25,379 nucleotides of DNA from Pleurotus ostreatus/Saccharomyces cerevisiae fusant (lineage: Eukaryota > Opisthokonta): positions 1 to 25,379 of the forward strand of contig JAMQCK010000379.1 in NCBI GenBank assembly GCA_024196135.1, read 5' to 3'. Under the pieces are notes generated by a model. That model was not told where the DNA came from, did no database searches, and saw only the letters and a program-made list of their open reading frames with translations. Below, piece by piece: positions 8,634 to 20,943 of this stretch. Positions within the stretch are counted from its first letter, which is position 1. Every line of letters starts with the position of its first letter. The translations under genes and the position numbers were made by a program.

Positions 8634-11600
8634 ATGACCCAGTGCGTATCCGATGTCACCGTCGCTGAGTCTCCCGCTGACGCACATGGTCTGCAGACTG
8701 TCGAACCCTCCTCTCCCGGCTGGCTTTACGCCCGAGCAGATGCAGGCCATGATCGCGTACTTCATGCAGAACCAAGGCGTCTTACCGTATGTGATGCAGC
8801 TTACGATGGATTTGTCGTTGCTCACCAGCGTCGCTAGTGGTGCTGCCGTCACCGAGACCGGCTCAACTTCAAGCGGCACGGCGACGTCTACTGCGTGAGT
8901 GCGGCCTATCCCGTGTATATTCCCCCCAGCAGCTCCGTCGCTGACGTCGCGCCCAGGTCTTCTTCTGCTGAGGTATCGAACGCGGAGGATGATATCGTTA
9001 TGCGGTGCGCCGCAATGCCTGCCGTACTTCTTCTCGTGCTAATTATCCCGCAAGTGACCGCGACGGCCAGGGTGGTCCGCCGACGCCAATGCAGACCCCT
9101 CCTCGTCGCAAGAGTATCAAGTGCGTTCATTGCCCTTCATAGTATACCACATGCGCTGAGACAGTCTTAGAGCGCCTCCGGCTACGCCTCGGGCGCCGGG
9201 GAACCCGACATCCTCCTCTGGCGCTTTGCCATCTTCCGCGGCGAACACACCGTCTTCGAAGATGGCACAGTTGACGCTTGATGGTCGCAAGTACGTCGCA
9301 TTTGCTGAGCCAAGTTGAACATCCTCTCATCTTTCACCAGGGTGCCATCTACTCCGACTACGAAGGGAAAGCGTCGGCGCAGCGCATCGGCCTCCACCCC
9401 CAAGGGACCCGTACCTACTGGTCACGACCCTAAGTGCGTTATAGTAACTCCCCACCTATTCGCGTTCTGACATCTTCGATACTAGTTTGATTTTCGAAGA
9501 CGCGGACACGGACGACGCGGGCAAGAATGCTGCAGGCGCCGAATCGTCGAGCAAAGAGGACGACAAGGAGGGTAAAGATGAAGAGTGAGTCAATGCCTTC
9601 GAATGATCTCCACTATCGAACTCATATGTTCAATGCTGTGCAGATCGGACCCATACGAAGGTTTCCCGGCCGTCGTCACGCTTCCCGACGCGAAGAAGGC
9701 GGTGGATGAGTCGAACGTTAAGGAGTAAGCGGCGGCTCTTCGAACTAAGATGCGCCACTTTGCTCACGTTGTGCGATCAGGACTCCGAAGTCTGCGTCTA
9801 CTCGTCGCAAGCGCAGCGAGTAAGTGTTAACCACTACGATCATTATCCTCGGCTGACTGTTATGATAGACCCACGACGGCGCGGTGGATGAACACGCGTC
9901 GGACGCGTACTAGGTAGGTTGTCATGTGTACTTGTTCTTATATAACATCGTGACCTCCCTAGCTCTGAGTCCAGCCCACCAGCCGTGCAGACCAGCCCCA
10001 AGAAGAAGGCCAGGATCATCTCCCCGACGGTGAGCCCTGTGCCCAGTCCGTCCTCGGGCTCGAAGAGGTCGATGCAGGAGCGTATGGCATCTCCGTTTGA
10101 GTCCCCGAACCAGGAGACCGCAGGCGAAATTCGAGCGCTGAAGTGAGTACATCATGACTTCAATCCTACCACCCTTGCCAATCGACGCGTAGACGAATTC
10201 TGGAGTCTGTGCGCAGCGGCGCGAAGCTTCCTTCGTACGATCTTATATGCTTTCATCTACATTGCCCTTCATTGACGATTACTTTAGTCTTGCGCCGTTG
10301 CTTCAAGAGGCTCGTGCGGCCGACCTGCTCGACTCGGAGGCGGAGGACTCCGATGGCGAGGGTGACGAGGAAGACGAGAACGGCAACTTGGAGGGGTTCG
10401 TCGTTGACGACGACGTCGTTGAGTATGACGAGACGGCGACGTATCTTCCAGACGAGGAAGAAAGGCCGGAACCTAGGTCAGTATAGCCATCTTTGCTCTA
10501 CTTCCAAGGCATCCACGCTCACCCTTCATTGCAGGAGACTCTATCGACGCAACCGCGAAGATGCGAATGAAAAGGGGGACCATAAGAGCGACGGGTGCGG
10601 CGCGTGCTCCTTTTCCCTGTGCGACTATTGATCACCCTTCCCCAGCGATGCCTCCGACATCGAGATCGTGCCTACGTGCGTGTTTTCTTATCGAATCTAC
10701 ACTTGAACTGTCAGTCTCATGATCTCCCGCAGCCCGAACAAGGGCAAGGCCCGTGCTCCGCCTCCGCCTCCGTCCCCACCTCCTGCGACGCAGGCAAGCA
10801 GCAGCCGTGCTCGTCGTCCTGCCGAAGACCTGCCGTCCGACAGTGGCGCCGCAGCCGAGGGGGGTGCTGAGGTATGTCGCACCATCGATCCATCCTTGTT
10901 GATCGCTCATAAGGCTCGGCGCAGGAGTCCTGGAAGAACAGGAAGATCGACCCTGCGAACTGCACGCGTGGTTTACACCCCGGCTCGACCGCCCTCGACG
11001 AGAATTTGAGCGTGTGCGATAAGCTGTGCGTATAGTATTGATCTCTCTGGAGCCCGTTGCTGATCGTTACGGCGTAGGATGGTTGACGATACTCCGTTCA
11101 GCTTTGAAGGGATGGAGTGCGACTTCCTTCGAGAGCTCGGCTTCTACGAGCATGTTCCTCCTGTTCCCGGGTTCGTCTCCGCGTCCATCCTTTCGCATGT
11201 TTGCCTATCTAATCCCGGCCAACAGCGATTGTGCGTACGTGTTGTCCGATTTCAACGACGACGGTTGGGGCACACCGTCTATGGATGTCGTCGCCGTCGC
11301 GGAGACTCATGTGCATACTGAGTGGGTGGTCGTCCATTCGCATCTGCAAGCTCGCTCACATTCGCAAAGGAACCTTAAGCGCGGGACCTTGTTCCGCCGC
11401 CAAGGTCCCTACATCAATCCGGCCCAGGTTAACGCTGACGACATCGCCGCCGTCACGGTTTCGCAACCTCACGCCACGCCTCGCTACAAGGTCATGGTCA
11501 AGGAGAGCCGCGCGCCTGCCGTGTCTCTGACCGGCGGCATCGTCAGGTACTGGAGGCTCGACACCCCCAACAATGGATCCCATCCCGTGAAGTACCTCAA

Positions 11601-12185
11601 CATGACTTCGTTTGAGGGCCTTTTCGACCGCTCCGTCGGGCTGAACTGCATGGTGCTCGGGCAGTCCGAGGTCAACTGTATCGCGTTCAACAACGCCATC
11701 AGGTACTCGACGTTGCCCGTCTTCGAGCGCCCTGGCGGTGCTGGTGAGTAGGCATAGTTCTCGTCGTGTTCTTCGGCTCACCCTTCTCAGCAGCACCGAC
11801 CAACAAGACGAAGGCTAGCTCATCTATTCGGCGCGCTGGCAATTCGACTCAGCCTTCGCGTCGTGCTGCACCTTTTGAGCTGTCCACCAACGACACCAGT
11901 GAGCAACAGCGTGTTGTACGCCGTTCTCTTATACTGACAACCGCCCTAGTTCCGGTTTATGACGCCACCAAGACCGTTTTGCCTCACGACATCTCTACTT
12001 GGCAGACTGTCCTCCCCCTCTGGGGCGGATCTCTTCCTCGTAACGCCGTGGCGTACGTCGCTCATACGACGAACATGTGGGTCGGTACGCGCTCAACGAC
12101 GTCGCCCACGTCGACTTCCCACAACATCCAGTTCAACCTCGTCTTCGTCGTCATTATTGGTGTCCTTCCTCTCGGCTATGTGTGA
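8634..12185 (+). CDS. Unrecognised 816-aa protein built from 22 small exons
   Basis: Exons: 8634-8641, 8697-8894, 8957-9004, 9055-9120, 9165-9290, 9341-9433, 9486-9584, 9644-9724, 9781-9819, 9869-9913, 9963-10142, 10193-10234, 10288-10476, 10535-10594, 10646-10675, 10733-10871, 10925-11025, 11078-11170, 11226-11321, 11370-11743, 11791-11898, 11950-12185. The coding length is 2,451 nt with no internal stop. After an 8-nt first exon, residues 10-65 are hydrophobic/helical (FTPEQMQAMIAYFMQN). Residues ~70-480 are low-complexity Ser/Pro/Lys/Arg and acidic, with KRRRS and KKKAR clusters that could direct nuclear import. From ~residue 515 on, a globular region follows (FSFEGMECDFLRELGFYEHV, SFEGLFDRSVGLNCMVLGQ, IQFNLVFVVIIG). 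I recognise no domain. Intron 11322-11369 is less certain, because the frame is also open without splicing. A GTGAGT at the stop codon could hide a further exon. Confidence 0.7.
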
Positions 12186-12550
12186 GTACGACGCCCGCGA
12201 ATGTATATGAACTATGTCTTCCTACTTTATGCTTGCTGCTTGTCGTCGTATGGACTCGCTCGTATGCTCACTATATGCCATCTATGTACCCATTTTATGC
12301 TTACTTATGCTCTATGCCTCGCCTATGTCGTTCTTCTACTCGCAGCGGACAATCGTACACTTCTTTCCCTCGTCCTCGTAATAATATCGTGTTCGAAGGA
12401 TGTCACGATTGCGAATTGGCTGGTGCACAGGAAGTAAGCGACGAAGTATGCGATGCAACCGTTGTCGCCTTGCCAAACGACGGGTATTGGCGTAGATATC
12501 GCAGGAGGTTTGAACATGGCTAATTCCGAGGTATCCTCGGATGCTGTCAC
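12186..12550 (+). other. 3' region of the 22-exon gene and upstream region of the helicase
   Basis: Bases 12200-12335 are unusually rich in TATG-type words (TATATG, TATGTA and similar) mixed with pyrimidines, which resembles yeast 3'-end efficiency elements. This fits the end of the preceding transcript. The rest presumably holds the helicase promoter; no clear TATA box is visible. An additional 5' exon of the helicase gene here cannot be excluded. Confidence 0.4.
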
Positions 12551-15500
12551 ATGACTCGCCCAGAAAGGAAGGAGATCCCGGTGCTTCCCGCCCTCGCGGC
12601 TGTTGACTTGAACCATCTCGCGCTTCAGCACGCCTTCGAGATCATGAAGGTCCTACGCTACCTGGTGCGTCTTGCAGGGAGAGTGGTTTGGATGGCGCTC
12701 AACTGATCGGTGTGATAGATGTCATGCATCTTTCGAATTCTGCCCTTTGCGATCAGCGTATCCGTTGTCCTCTTGCAGTCCCTATTGTCCTCCGTGGATA
12801 ATCCACGATCAGTCCTCAGTGCGAATTGGTGCGTTGCGTCGCCCTTCAGACCTTGTGAATGGCACTAAACTTGATGGACAGCACCGTAGCGCCTGGGCGA
12901 TATCGCGTCGACGCAGAATTGTCGTCGGCATGCTCCGGGTGCACGAACCAGTACACGCCCAAGCTCTCTTTCCCGAGCTTTTGTGGCGCCACTCCTGTAC
13001 TGGGACATACACCAACCGCGTCGCGGCTGTCGTCGGGAGACGACAGCTTGCTATCCTCGTCGCTTCCGTTACTCTCCAACGGTTCGCTATCTTCGTCGCG
13101 GCCGTTAATCTCCAACGGTACGCTCTACTCGTCGCCATCTACGGTTATCCTTGTAGATGTGCATACCCTGTCGCCCCCGCTATACATCCTTCGCGGGCAG
13201 GCTTCGTCACTGCACGCGCGCAGCCACTTCAACATCATTTCTAACACCTCCACATCCGAACTCGGCCCTCTATCATGCCTCTACTATGGTCTATATGCCC
13301 CTTACGTATTCCCTAATGCACCCCGTGTGTTGTACAATCCCCCCCCATCCGTGGCGCACACGCTCCCGAGAACCTCTCGACATCATTCTGTCTTCGGTCC
13401 ACTTCCGTACCACCGTTATATCCCAGAGATTCCATTCTTCTTCCTATCAGAAGAAAGTCAAAGGCTCATCGTACGTCTACAGCGAACACATACATATCCT
13501 CAAATTCGACCTGAAGACACTGTTCGTAGCAATTGGACACGGCGATTCATTGGCCAGGATGTCCTTCTGCACAGCGTTCTTACGCTGACCACCAATGCAG
13601 ACGCCGTGAATGCGGAGCTTCATCGTAACCAGATGCGTCGATGGGACTACGCGGCGTATAGGGCTGGATTCAGACACGGGCCCGCTATCCTCGACTACGA
13701 TTTGACACAGAAGGGTTCGTGTTTCATCCTTTTACTGCCGTACCACACGATGCTGATCGCTCCTGCATTGACTATCGCGTACCCTTTCATGGACCCGCAC
13801 GCTAGACCACCTTGCGTGCCGGCGGATAGCTGCCGCCCTCTGGGCAGACGCGCGTTCCAGCGGACGATGAAGTTCGTGTTGGGCGGTGGGCCCAGCAGTC
13901 GTGTCAGTTGGGATGTTCTACAGAAGTACGTACTCGGCGAGCGTGGTCATGAATTCGACAATACAACTGAGTTCACTCTTGTGGCGTATGGTGAGAAAGA
14001 AACCCTTACAACGCGCGCGCGCAAGGAAAAGCTCGTTGTCGCGGACATTCCGTTCGTCAATGCAGTGTGGTACATGACCCAGAAGCAGCTTAAGGCAGCG
14101 AGTTTGCACCACGACGTCGAATGGAGTGGATTTTCAGACGTAGGTGAAGGCCGTCTTGCGTTCAGCTTGCACGAATGCTCCGAGAAGTGCTCGGCGAAAC
14201 CGACAGTTGGTATATTCAAGAGAGTACTCACGCGAGCTGAACGCAACAAACAGGACTACAACAAGCGCTCCAAGGCGAAGGCTGCGAATCACAGGCCCGC
14301 GGTGAGTTCAGACGACAATGAATCCGCGACATTTCCACCCGAGGCAGTACCTGGCGATCTGGTGGAGGAAATCATTCGGGGATTTTGCAATGATACCTCT
14401 CGGGAGGCCCTCGAAGAGGTCGGATGTGCATGTTGCGGCAGCTTGTGTAATCGTGCGTCCTCTAGGTCAGCGAAGGACAGGAAGATTGACATGTCTTTGT
14501 TGATAGAACCCCACGCAACGCGGCTGGAGCGTCGCTCATTGAATGCGCCCATCCGCAGAATTGACGGTCCTGTGCTCGCAGAGGGTTGCGACCGCATATG
14601 TATTACCTGTTACGACGCGCTCGCTTTCGGTAGAAGGCCACTTATGGCTCTAGCGAACGGCTTGTGGTTAGGAGAGGTTCCGGATGTGCTAAAAGGCCTT
14701 TCTTACGCCGAGATGCAAATGATAAGTAAAGTCCGACATAATCGTGCCGTCGTGCGGGTTCGCTCGGGAAGAGGGAAGATGATCGCTAACGCCGTGATGT
14801 TCTCCAGTCCGATACCTCAGGTATGCAGAGTCCTGCCGCCGCATAAGGACGAGCTGAACGAGGTGATAGCTTTCACGTTTTTGGGGACGGCGCGACCTAC
14901 GCCCGAGGAGTTCAAGAGAACCCCAATGCTGATGAGACTGGACGTTGTTGAGGCTGCCCTTCGTTGGCTGTGTCCGAATAATCCTTCATACCACGATGTC
15001 GAGATATCACAAGAGAATATCGATAGCTACCGAGTCGAAGACCCTTTAGTCTGGGAGTACAAGCAGTTGAGCGATGACGATACAATTCAAGAAGCGACCG
15101 CAACGAGCATGGCGAACGAGGACGTGGATGCACCAGACGAAGGGCGTTGCCCTTTTGTGGTTCACGGCTTGACAGCGGAGAAGTATTCGCAAATGACTAT
15201 CAATCAGCTGAAGTCCGCTGCGCTAGAACACTTACAGAAAGGGCGCTCCGTTCTCGGCGTCGGCCACGCGGAAAAACCGGAAGGGATGTTCGACAATCCA
15301 AAGGCGTATCCTGCAATGTTTCCTTGGTTATTCCCTTACGGTCTCGGCGGGATTGGCATGCATCTGCAAGGTAAAGGTTCGCTATCCCCAATCGCGCACA
15401 AACGTCATCTTCTTATGTACCACGACAAGCGGTTTCAAGACGATCTATACTTCACCATGATAGCCTTCAATCACGAGCAAATAGCTGCGAGCGCCACAGC

Positions 15501-18500
15501 TAGCAACATTCTCGTCAAGCGTGCGGATTTTCCCCGCATTATTCATAAGCTGTCAAGCCTCAATCTTCACGTACTCGGTCAGCTATCGAAGAGGCTCGAG
15601 GAAGGGGAGATCGTACTAGCGGAGACAGAGGACGAAAGAGTATGCTTTGAGGTCATCAAGAGTCTTGATTATATCGGCGGCCACGTACAGGGATCTGTTA
15701 CCGCGAAGAAGTACATGCGGAATGAGATATGGTCGTTAATCAACTTCATTGGCGCACCTTCTTGGTTCATCACCCTGTCTCCCTCAGACAGCAGCCATCC
15801 CATCGCGCTCTATTTCGCAGACCACGATCTGGAGTTCAAGCCCGAGATCCGAAGCTGGAAAGAGAGGAGCGAACTGGTCGCTCGCAATCCTGTTGCTGCT
15901 GCTCGATTCTTCAACGTGATGGTTAAAGCGTTTATTAAGCACGTACTTGGCGTTGGGTCTTCTCACCGCGGCCTATATGGTCCCACCTCGGCGTACTATG
16001 CGGCTGTAGAGCAGCAGGGGCGCCTCACGCTTCACCTTCACTCCATGGTGTGGATCCGAGGGGCGCCTTCGCCACAAACTATAAGAGATAGATTAATGGC
16101 CGGGGACAGCGTATTCGAGAAGGAGATGATACGCTACTTGGAGGAGATGCAAACAGGACAATTCTTGACAGGAGATATCGACACTGTACGGGCGCGCGTG
16201 CCGTTCAGACCTAGGGTAATCGGGGAGGACGACGTGCATCAATTGTTTGGAGGCGATAGTCGTGACGCGGGCGATGCGCACGTTCAAGACGGTGGCAAAG
16301 ACTCACAGTCAACATACGAAGATCCAACTCAGACGCTTCCTGTGCCGCCGCCGCCACCGTGCTCTTGTAAGCGCAAAGCGTGCGATTGCGAGACCAAACG
16401 GCTCTCGTGGTGGGCGTCCTTTAAAGCAACGGTAGACGATTTGATTTTGCGCGTGCAGATACACCGTTGCATACGAAAGCGTGGCGCCAGAGCCGCCAGG
16501 GCGACCGCACAAGGCAGGAAAGACCCGCTTGAGGGTATAAAAGGCTGTAAGGCTGACGATGGCGTATGCGAAGCGCGCTTCCCCAGAGATTTTGTCAGTA
16601 AGTCTTATGTCGATAGAGCGACGGGAGCAATTCACCTGGTCAAGAGGGAGGTCATGATGAACTGCGTGACGCCAGTGATCACGTATCTTACGAGAAGCAA
16701 CTCGGACACCACGAGCTTGCAGTCCGGAACGTCGATGAAGGCAGTCGTCCTGTACGTCTCAGATTACATCACCAAGTGCTCGCTAAAGACGTACCATATA
16801 ATGTCTTGCATAAAATCTGTATTCGAGAGAGCGGCACCAGTATTTGAGGGGTCTAAGAAGGACGGCGCTAGCGCAAGGAGACTCATGATGCAAATGGTGA
16901 ACGCACTGGCACCGAGGATGGAAATCGGCAGTCCCATGGCAGCTTCGTACATACTGGGGATGCCTGACCATTACAAAAGCCACGAATCCGTCGTATTTTG
17001 GTGGAAGAGCTACGTGAACCGTGTCTTGGACGATTGGCCCGATTCGTCTACCGCTGGCAAATTCGAGGAGAAACTGGTGCTTCGAAAGGAAGACGGTCAG
17101 GTAATCGGCACCTCAATAGTGGACGATTACATACATCGTCCATTGAAGTACGAGAATTACTCGTTGTTCGAATGGGTGCAGTGCGCGAAGAAGGCTAAAC
17201 GAACCCCAAATCAGCTCAAGAAGTTCATGGAAGACAAAGGAGAGGATCCCGAGCACGGCGACGCGCCCGAAGGGGGCACCGGGGATGACGCGCGTGCAAA
17301 AGAACCGGAAGTGCTCACCGAGCTAGATAGGATCCCGAAGGCGGTCGACCTTATGGACGGCGAGCAGAAGTCCCCTATGGCAATTAATCGGAACCCGCCC
17401 TACGAATCCTTTATCGACACCCACCCTCAACACAACTCTCATCACGTATGGTGCGACTCTTCTAAGCGAGACTACATCGTGCCAAACTTCGTCGGAGGCG
17501 CTATTCCTAGGAGTGATCAAGGGGACCGCGAGTACTATTGTGCGACTATGCTCACCTTATTCCGACCGTGGAGGCGAGGGCGCGACCTGAAGGACGACGG
17601 GTACAACTGGGACAGTGCATTCCGACGGTACAACTTCGGGGAGAGACAGTTGCAGTTGATGGAGAACTTCAACCTGCGATACGAATGTGCCGACGCTCGC
17701 GACGACTATCGGAACGAGCTGAAGAAGAAGAGGCGCGTCGGTGCGGTCAACTTCAGAATAGAAGAAGATTCTGACGATGATGGTGCCGATTTTCATGGAA
17801 CCTACGGCGAGGATCTAGAATACGATGCACCTGCGGATGGTGAGACGGGGCCACAGTGGAATAGGACATACCAGGTCATAGAGCAGACCAAAAGCCACGC
17901 CGGAACGTCAGGTTGGACCCAGCGCGTACCAGGATCCACGCGCATTGACGATCTATGTGGTGAAGTTAACCATACACGTAGAGGGTCGGAGTGGGCAACG
18001 TACATACGGAATCTGAAAGATTCAATCTTTCAAGATAAGCTTAGGTCCAAACCCGTGGCAAAAAGAACCACTACTGCATGCGATTCTGTCAGCGGCGGCG
18101 AGCATGAGACGGGGGTATCTGTACTACCTGCATCTTATTTCACGAAGGAGTACGCAGATGATAAGCCAGACCTTAAGACATTGATAGAGGACATCGCGCG
18201 CGAATTTAAACTGAACAATGATCAGCGCAGAGCATTCGCGCTAATCGCTCACCATGCAGGCGGCCTACAAGCCCACCCGATGCGCATGTTCCTAGGCGGT
18301 ATGGGCGGAACAGGAAAATCGACTGTCATCCGCGCTCTTGTCGAGTTCTTCAAGAGACGCGGGGAGGAACATAGATTCATAATATTAGCCCCTACAGGTA
18401 CTGCTGCCGCGTTGTTGAATGGCTTCACGTACCATTCAGTCCTAGGGATGGGTTGGGGCTCGAACCACGGAGGCGGCGCGGGTCTTGACGGGTCTGGCGT

Positions 18501-20943
18501 ACGAAACATCAACGAGCGACTGAAGGGAGTTGAATATATCTTCATTGATGAAATATCCATGCTCAACTGCGGAGATATGTACCGCATTAGCGCCCATCTG
18601 GCGAAGGCAATAGGACGGCACGACTTACCTTTCGGTGGTATGAACATGATCTTCGCCGGGGACTTCGCGCAATTACCCCCCGTCCAGGGGCCAAGGTTGT
18701 ATGATAGGAAAGTTCAAACAGATGTCGAGCGAAAGCGAATGTCCCTTGCAGTGCAGATGAACATCATCGGTAAAGCTATGTGGCATCAGGTCACCACGGT
18801 CGTTATCCTCTCTGAGAATATGCGGATGAAGAAAGCCACACCTGACGACAGAGCGATGGCGCGCGCGCTCGCTAATATGCGGTATGCCGCTTGCACAAAG
18901 GACGACATTGAGTTCCTGCTCAGCCGTGTAGTCGGTAATGGTCCGTTGGCACCGAAGCTGAGCGATGCGATCTTCCGCAATGTGTCCATCATAACCGCGA
19001 GAAATTCTGAAAAAGATGCCTTCAACGATTTGGGAGCGAGAAGATTCGCCGAGGAGACAGATCAACAACTTACCTCGTTCTACTCCATCGACCGCAGGTC
19101 GGCAGAAGACGAAATCCCTGCTAAGAAGAGAAAGAAGGGACGATCTAAGCGGAGCGCACGCGCAGGTACTGGATTGAGCGACGAAATGCAAAAGGTTCTC
19201 TGGGAATCCTTACCTTGTTTCACGGGTCACGTAGCGGGCAGACTCGATATCTGCAAGGGCATGCCCGTGATGATACGCAATAACATTGCTACGGAGTTAT
19301 GTATGACAAAAGGTCAAGAAGCCGTTGTGTACGACTGGACGGCTTCCATGGGGGAGCAGAAGCAGCGCATTCTGGACGTCCTATACGTGAAGCTTGTAAA
19401 TCCTCCCAAGAATATCAAGATAGAAGGGCTGGAAGAGAACGTAGTACCTTTATCGCCACAAAAGGAGACCGTCCGGTGCCAGCTTCCTAACGATCAGACG
19501 GTCAGCATCGAGCGCGTGCAAATTCCTGTGTTGCTCAACTTCTCGATGACTGACTATGCGTCTCAGGGCAAGACGAGGCCTATAAACGTTGTTAATCTTG
19601 AGAACTCTAGATCACACCAGGCTTACTACACCGCTCTGTCGCGCAGCTCGTCCGCCTCGGGAACTGCCATCGTATCATCATTCAGCGGCACATTGCTACA
19701 AAAGGGATTGGACGTTCAGTTAAAGAGGGAGTTCCGAAACCTTGAATTGCTCAACGAGATTACTCGCCTGCGATACGTCGGTGAACTCCCTGAGCACGTC
19801 GTCGGGGACACAAGGAACCAGTTGATTCGGTCATTCCTGGACTGGAGAGGTGAAGGGTATGAGCTGCCGACGTTGCATAGAGCCCTCCGCTGGCAGTCAG
19901 AGGACGAATGGGAGGATATACACGACGAGTTCGGCCGCCAGCAATGGCAATTCGCAGAGGTGGAGACCACGGATGAAGCAAAACCTAAGGCCGGTCAGCG
20001 TAAGAAACGCAAAAATCGGGACGATGATGAAGGAGACGCGGAAGTGCGCCCCTCGGCTAAGCAACCACGTACTAGTTCTTTCGCCGTCGATACGCGACCC
20101 GCGCCTAGAGGCTATAGGTGGGATGCCACGGACTGGAGTTGCCCGTATGACTCGCTATTCACCATCCTACACAGCATATGGACGGGTAACCCTGCGAGAT
20201 GGGGTCCTTCTATGTCCGGGAGTAGTATATATGCGAAGGAACTCACACGATTATGGTCCGAGTTCGCTCGTCGTCCCGAAATAGAGTGGGTGACCACAAG
20301 AGACAAAGTTCGAGCGCTGCTGCATGAACACGACGCGGTGTCGTTTCCCTACGGAAGTCGCCCCGCCTCAGCTTCACGATTGGCGGCCGCCGTGATGAGC
20401 ACACGCACTCTTGCTACTAGAAGGTTACGATGTACTTCATGTGGATCAGTGAGGGGCGAGGGTAGCGTCGCACTCAGTCAATGTCACTCACTGTACGCGC
20501 AAAACTTGCTGCGCGGGCGCGACCGCCAGAGGTTCACGATCGCCGACTGGCTATCGCTAGTATTGAAGGGCAGAAGCCGGCGCCTTAGCTGCTTATCCTG
20601 CGGTTCTTCAACAGTTCCCGAAGTCACCGCGAGTGTCGTTCCGGACCTACTCTGCTTGGATCGCGCCGATGAGCATCTCGTGATCTCGCACGTCCTCGAT
20701 TACAATGGCACTGCTATGAGGTTGCGGGGCGTCGTCTATGGAGGTCAGAACCACTTCACCTGCCGAACCGTAGACATCAGCGGCACCTTATACAGACATG
20801 ACGGCATGGTCAACGGGGAAGTTTGCGAGAAGGAGGCAGAACTTGCGAGAGTAACTCCAGAAGACTTGGGGTGCTGGCGCGCAAGGAACGGCGATGTAAA
20901 GGAAGCGGTCGTCGTAGTCTACGAGAAAGTGATAAGCGAGTAA
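12551..20943 (+). CDS. Helitron Rep/PIF1-type helicase with C-terminal USP-like peptidase domain
   Basis: This is the transposition protein: it nicks one strand, unwinds it and joins it at the target. Bases 12859-20943 form one open frame of 2,694 codons; residue numbers here count from its first Met. I extend it 5' with exons 12551-12664 and 12719-12828 joined to 12882. The frame is kept and the total is 2,761 aa, but this 5' part is provisional and includes an odd hydrophobic segment. In order: Cys clusters C523/C525/C526 and C581/C584 in a DUF6570-like region; a Helitron_like_N Rep domain from ~854; HUH motif H1059-L-H1061; paired tyrosines Y1299 and Y1303; Walker A GGMGGTGKS ~1813; Walker B FIDE ~1895-1898; GDFAQLPP ~1934; SQGKT ~2235; YTALSR ~2257. 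Basic nuclear-import-like stretches lie at ~2088 and ~2380. Residues ~2415-2690 resemble a ubiquitin-specific peptidase: Cys box around C2428, His box GGQNHF with H2632, D2648, and two CxxC pairs. All hallmark residues are present. Confidence 0.95.
13051..13144 (+). repeat. 36-bp tandem repeat, about 2.6 copies, inside the helicase N terminus
   Basis: Units begin at 13051 and 13087, with a degenerate partial unit from 13123. Each full unit is 36 bp, so the frame is kept. The encoded repeat is Ser/Leu-rich (LSSSLPLLSNGS, then LSSSRPLISNGT). It lies in the poorly conserved N-terminal part of the protein, before the Rep domain, and probably reflects local duplication. Confidence 0.7.

Noticed and set aside
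8087..8668. Overlapping open frames on both strands in the upstream region of the 22-exon gene (up to 190 codons)
   Set aside because: No family resemblance, no splice support, and Arg-rich composition typical of chance frames in GC-rich DNA.
11356..11796. 146-codon minus-strand open frame
   Set aside because: It is a shadow of the long exon of the 22-exon gene and carries no motif.
13157..13588. Alternative plus-frame at the helicase N terminus, with a GTACGT donor near 13470
   Set aside because: Splicing there would lead into a frame that stops at 13588. The helicase frame continues openly into conserved sequence, so no intron was placed.
18249..19191. Two long minus-strand open frames inside the helicase (132 and 172 codons)
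   Set aside because: They lie exactly under the most conserved helicase motifs on the other strand, so they are by-products of codon use.
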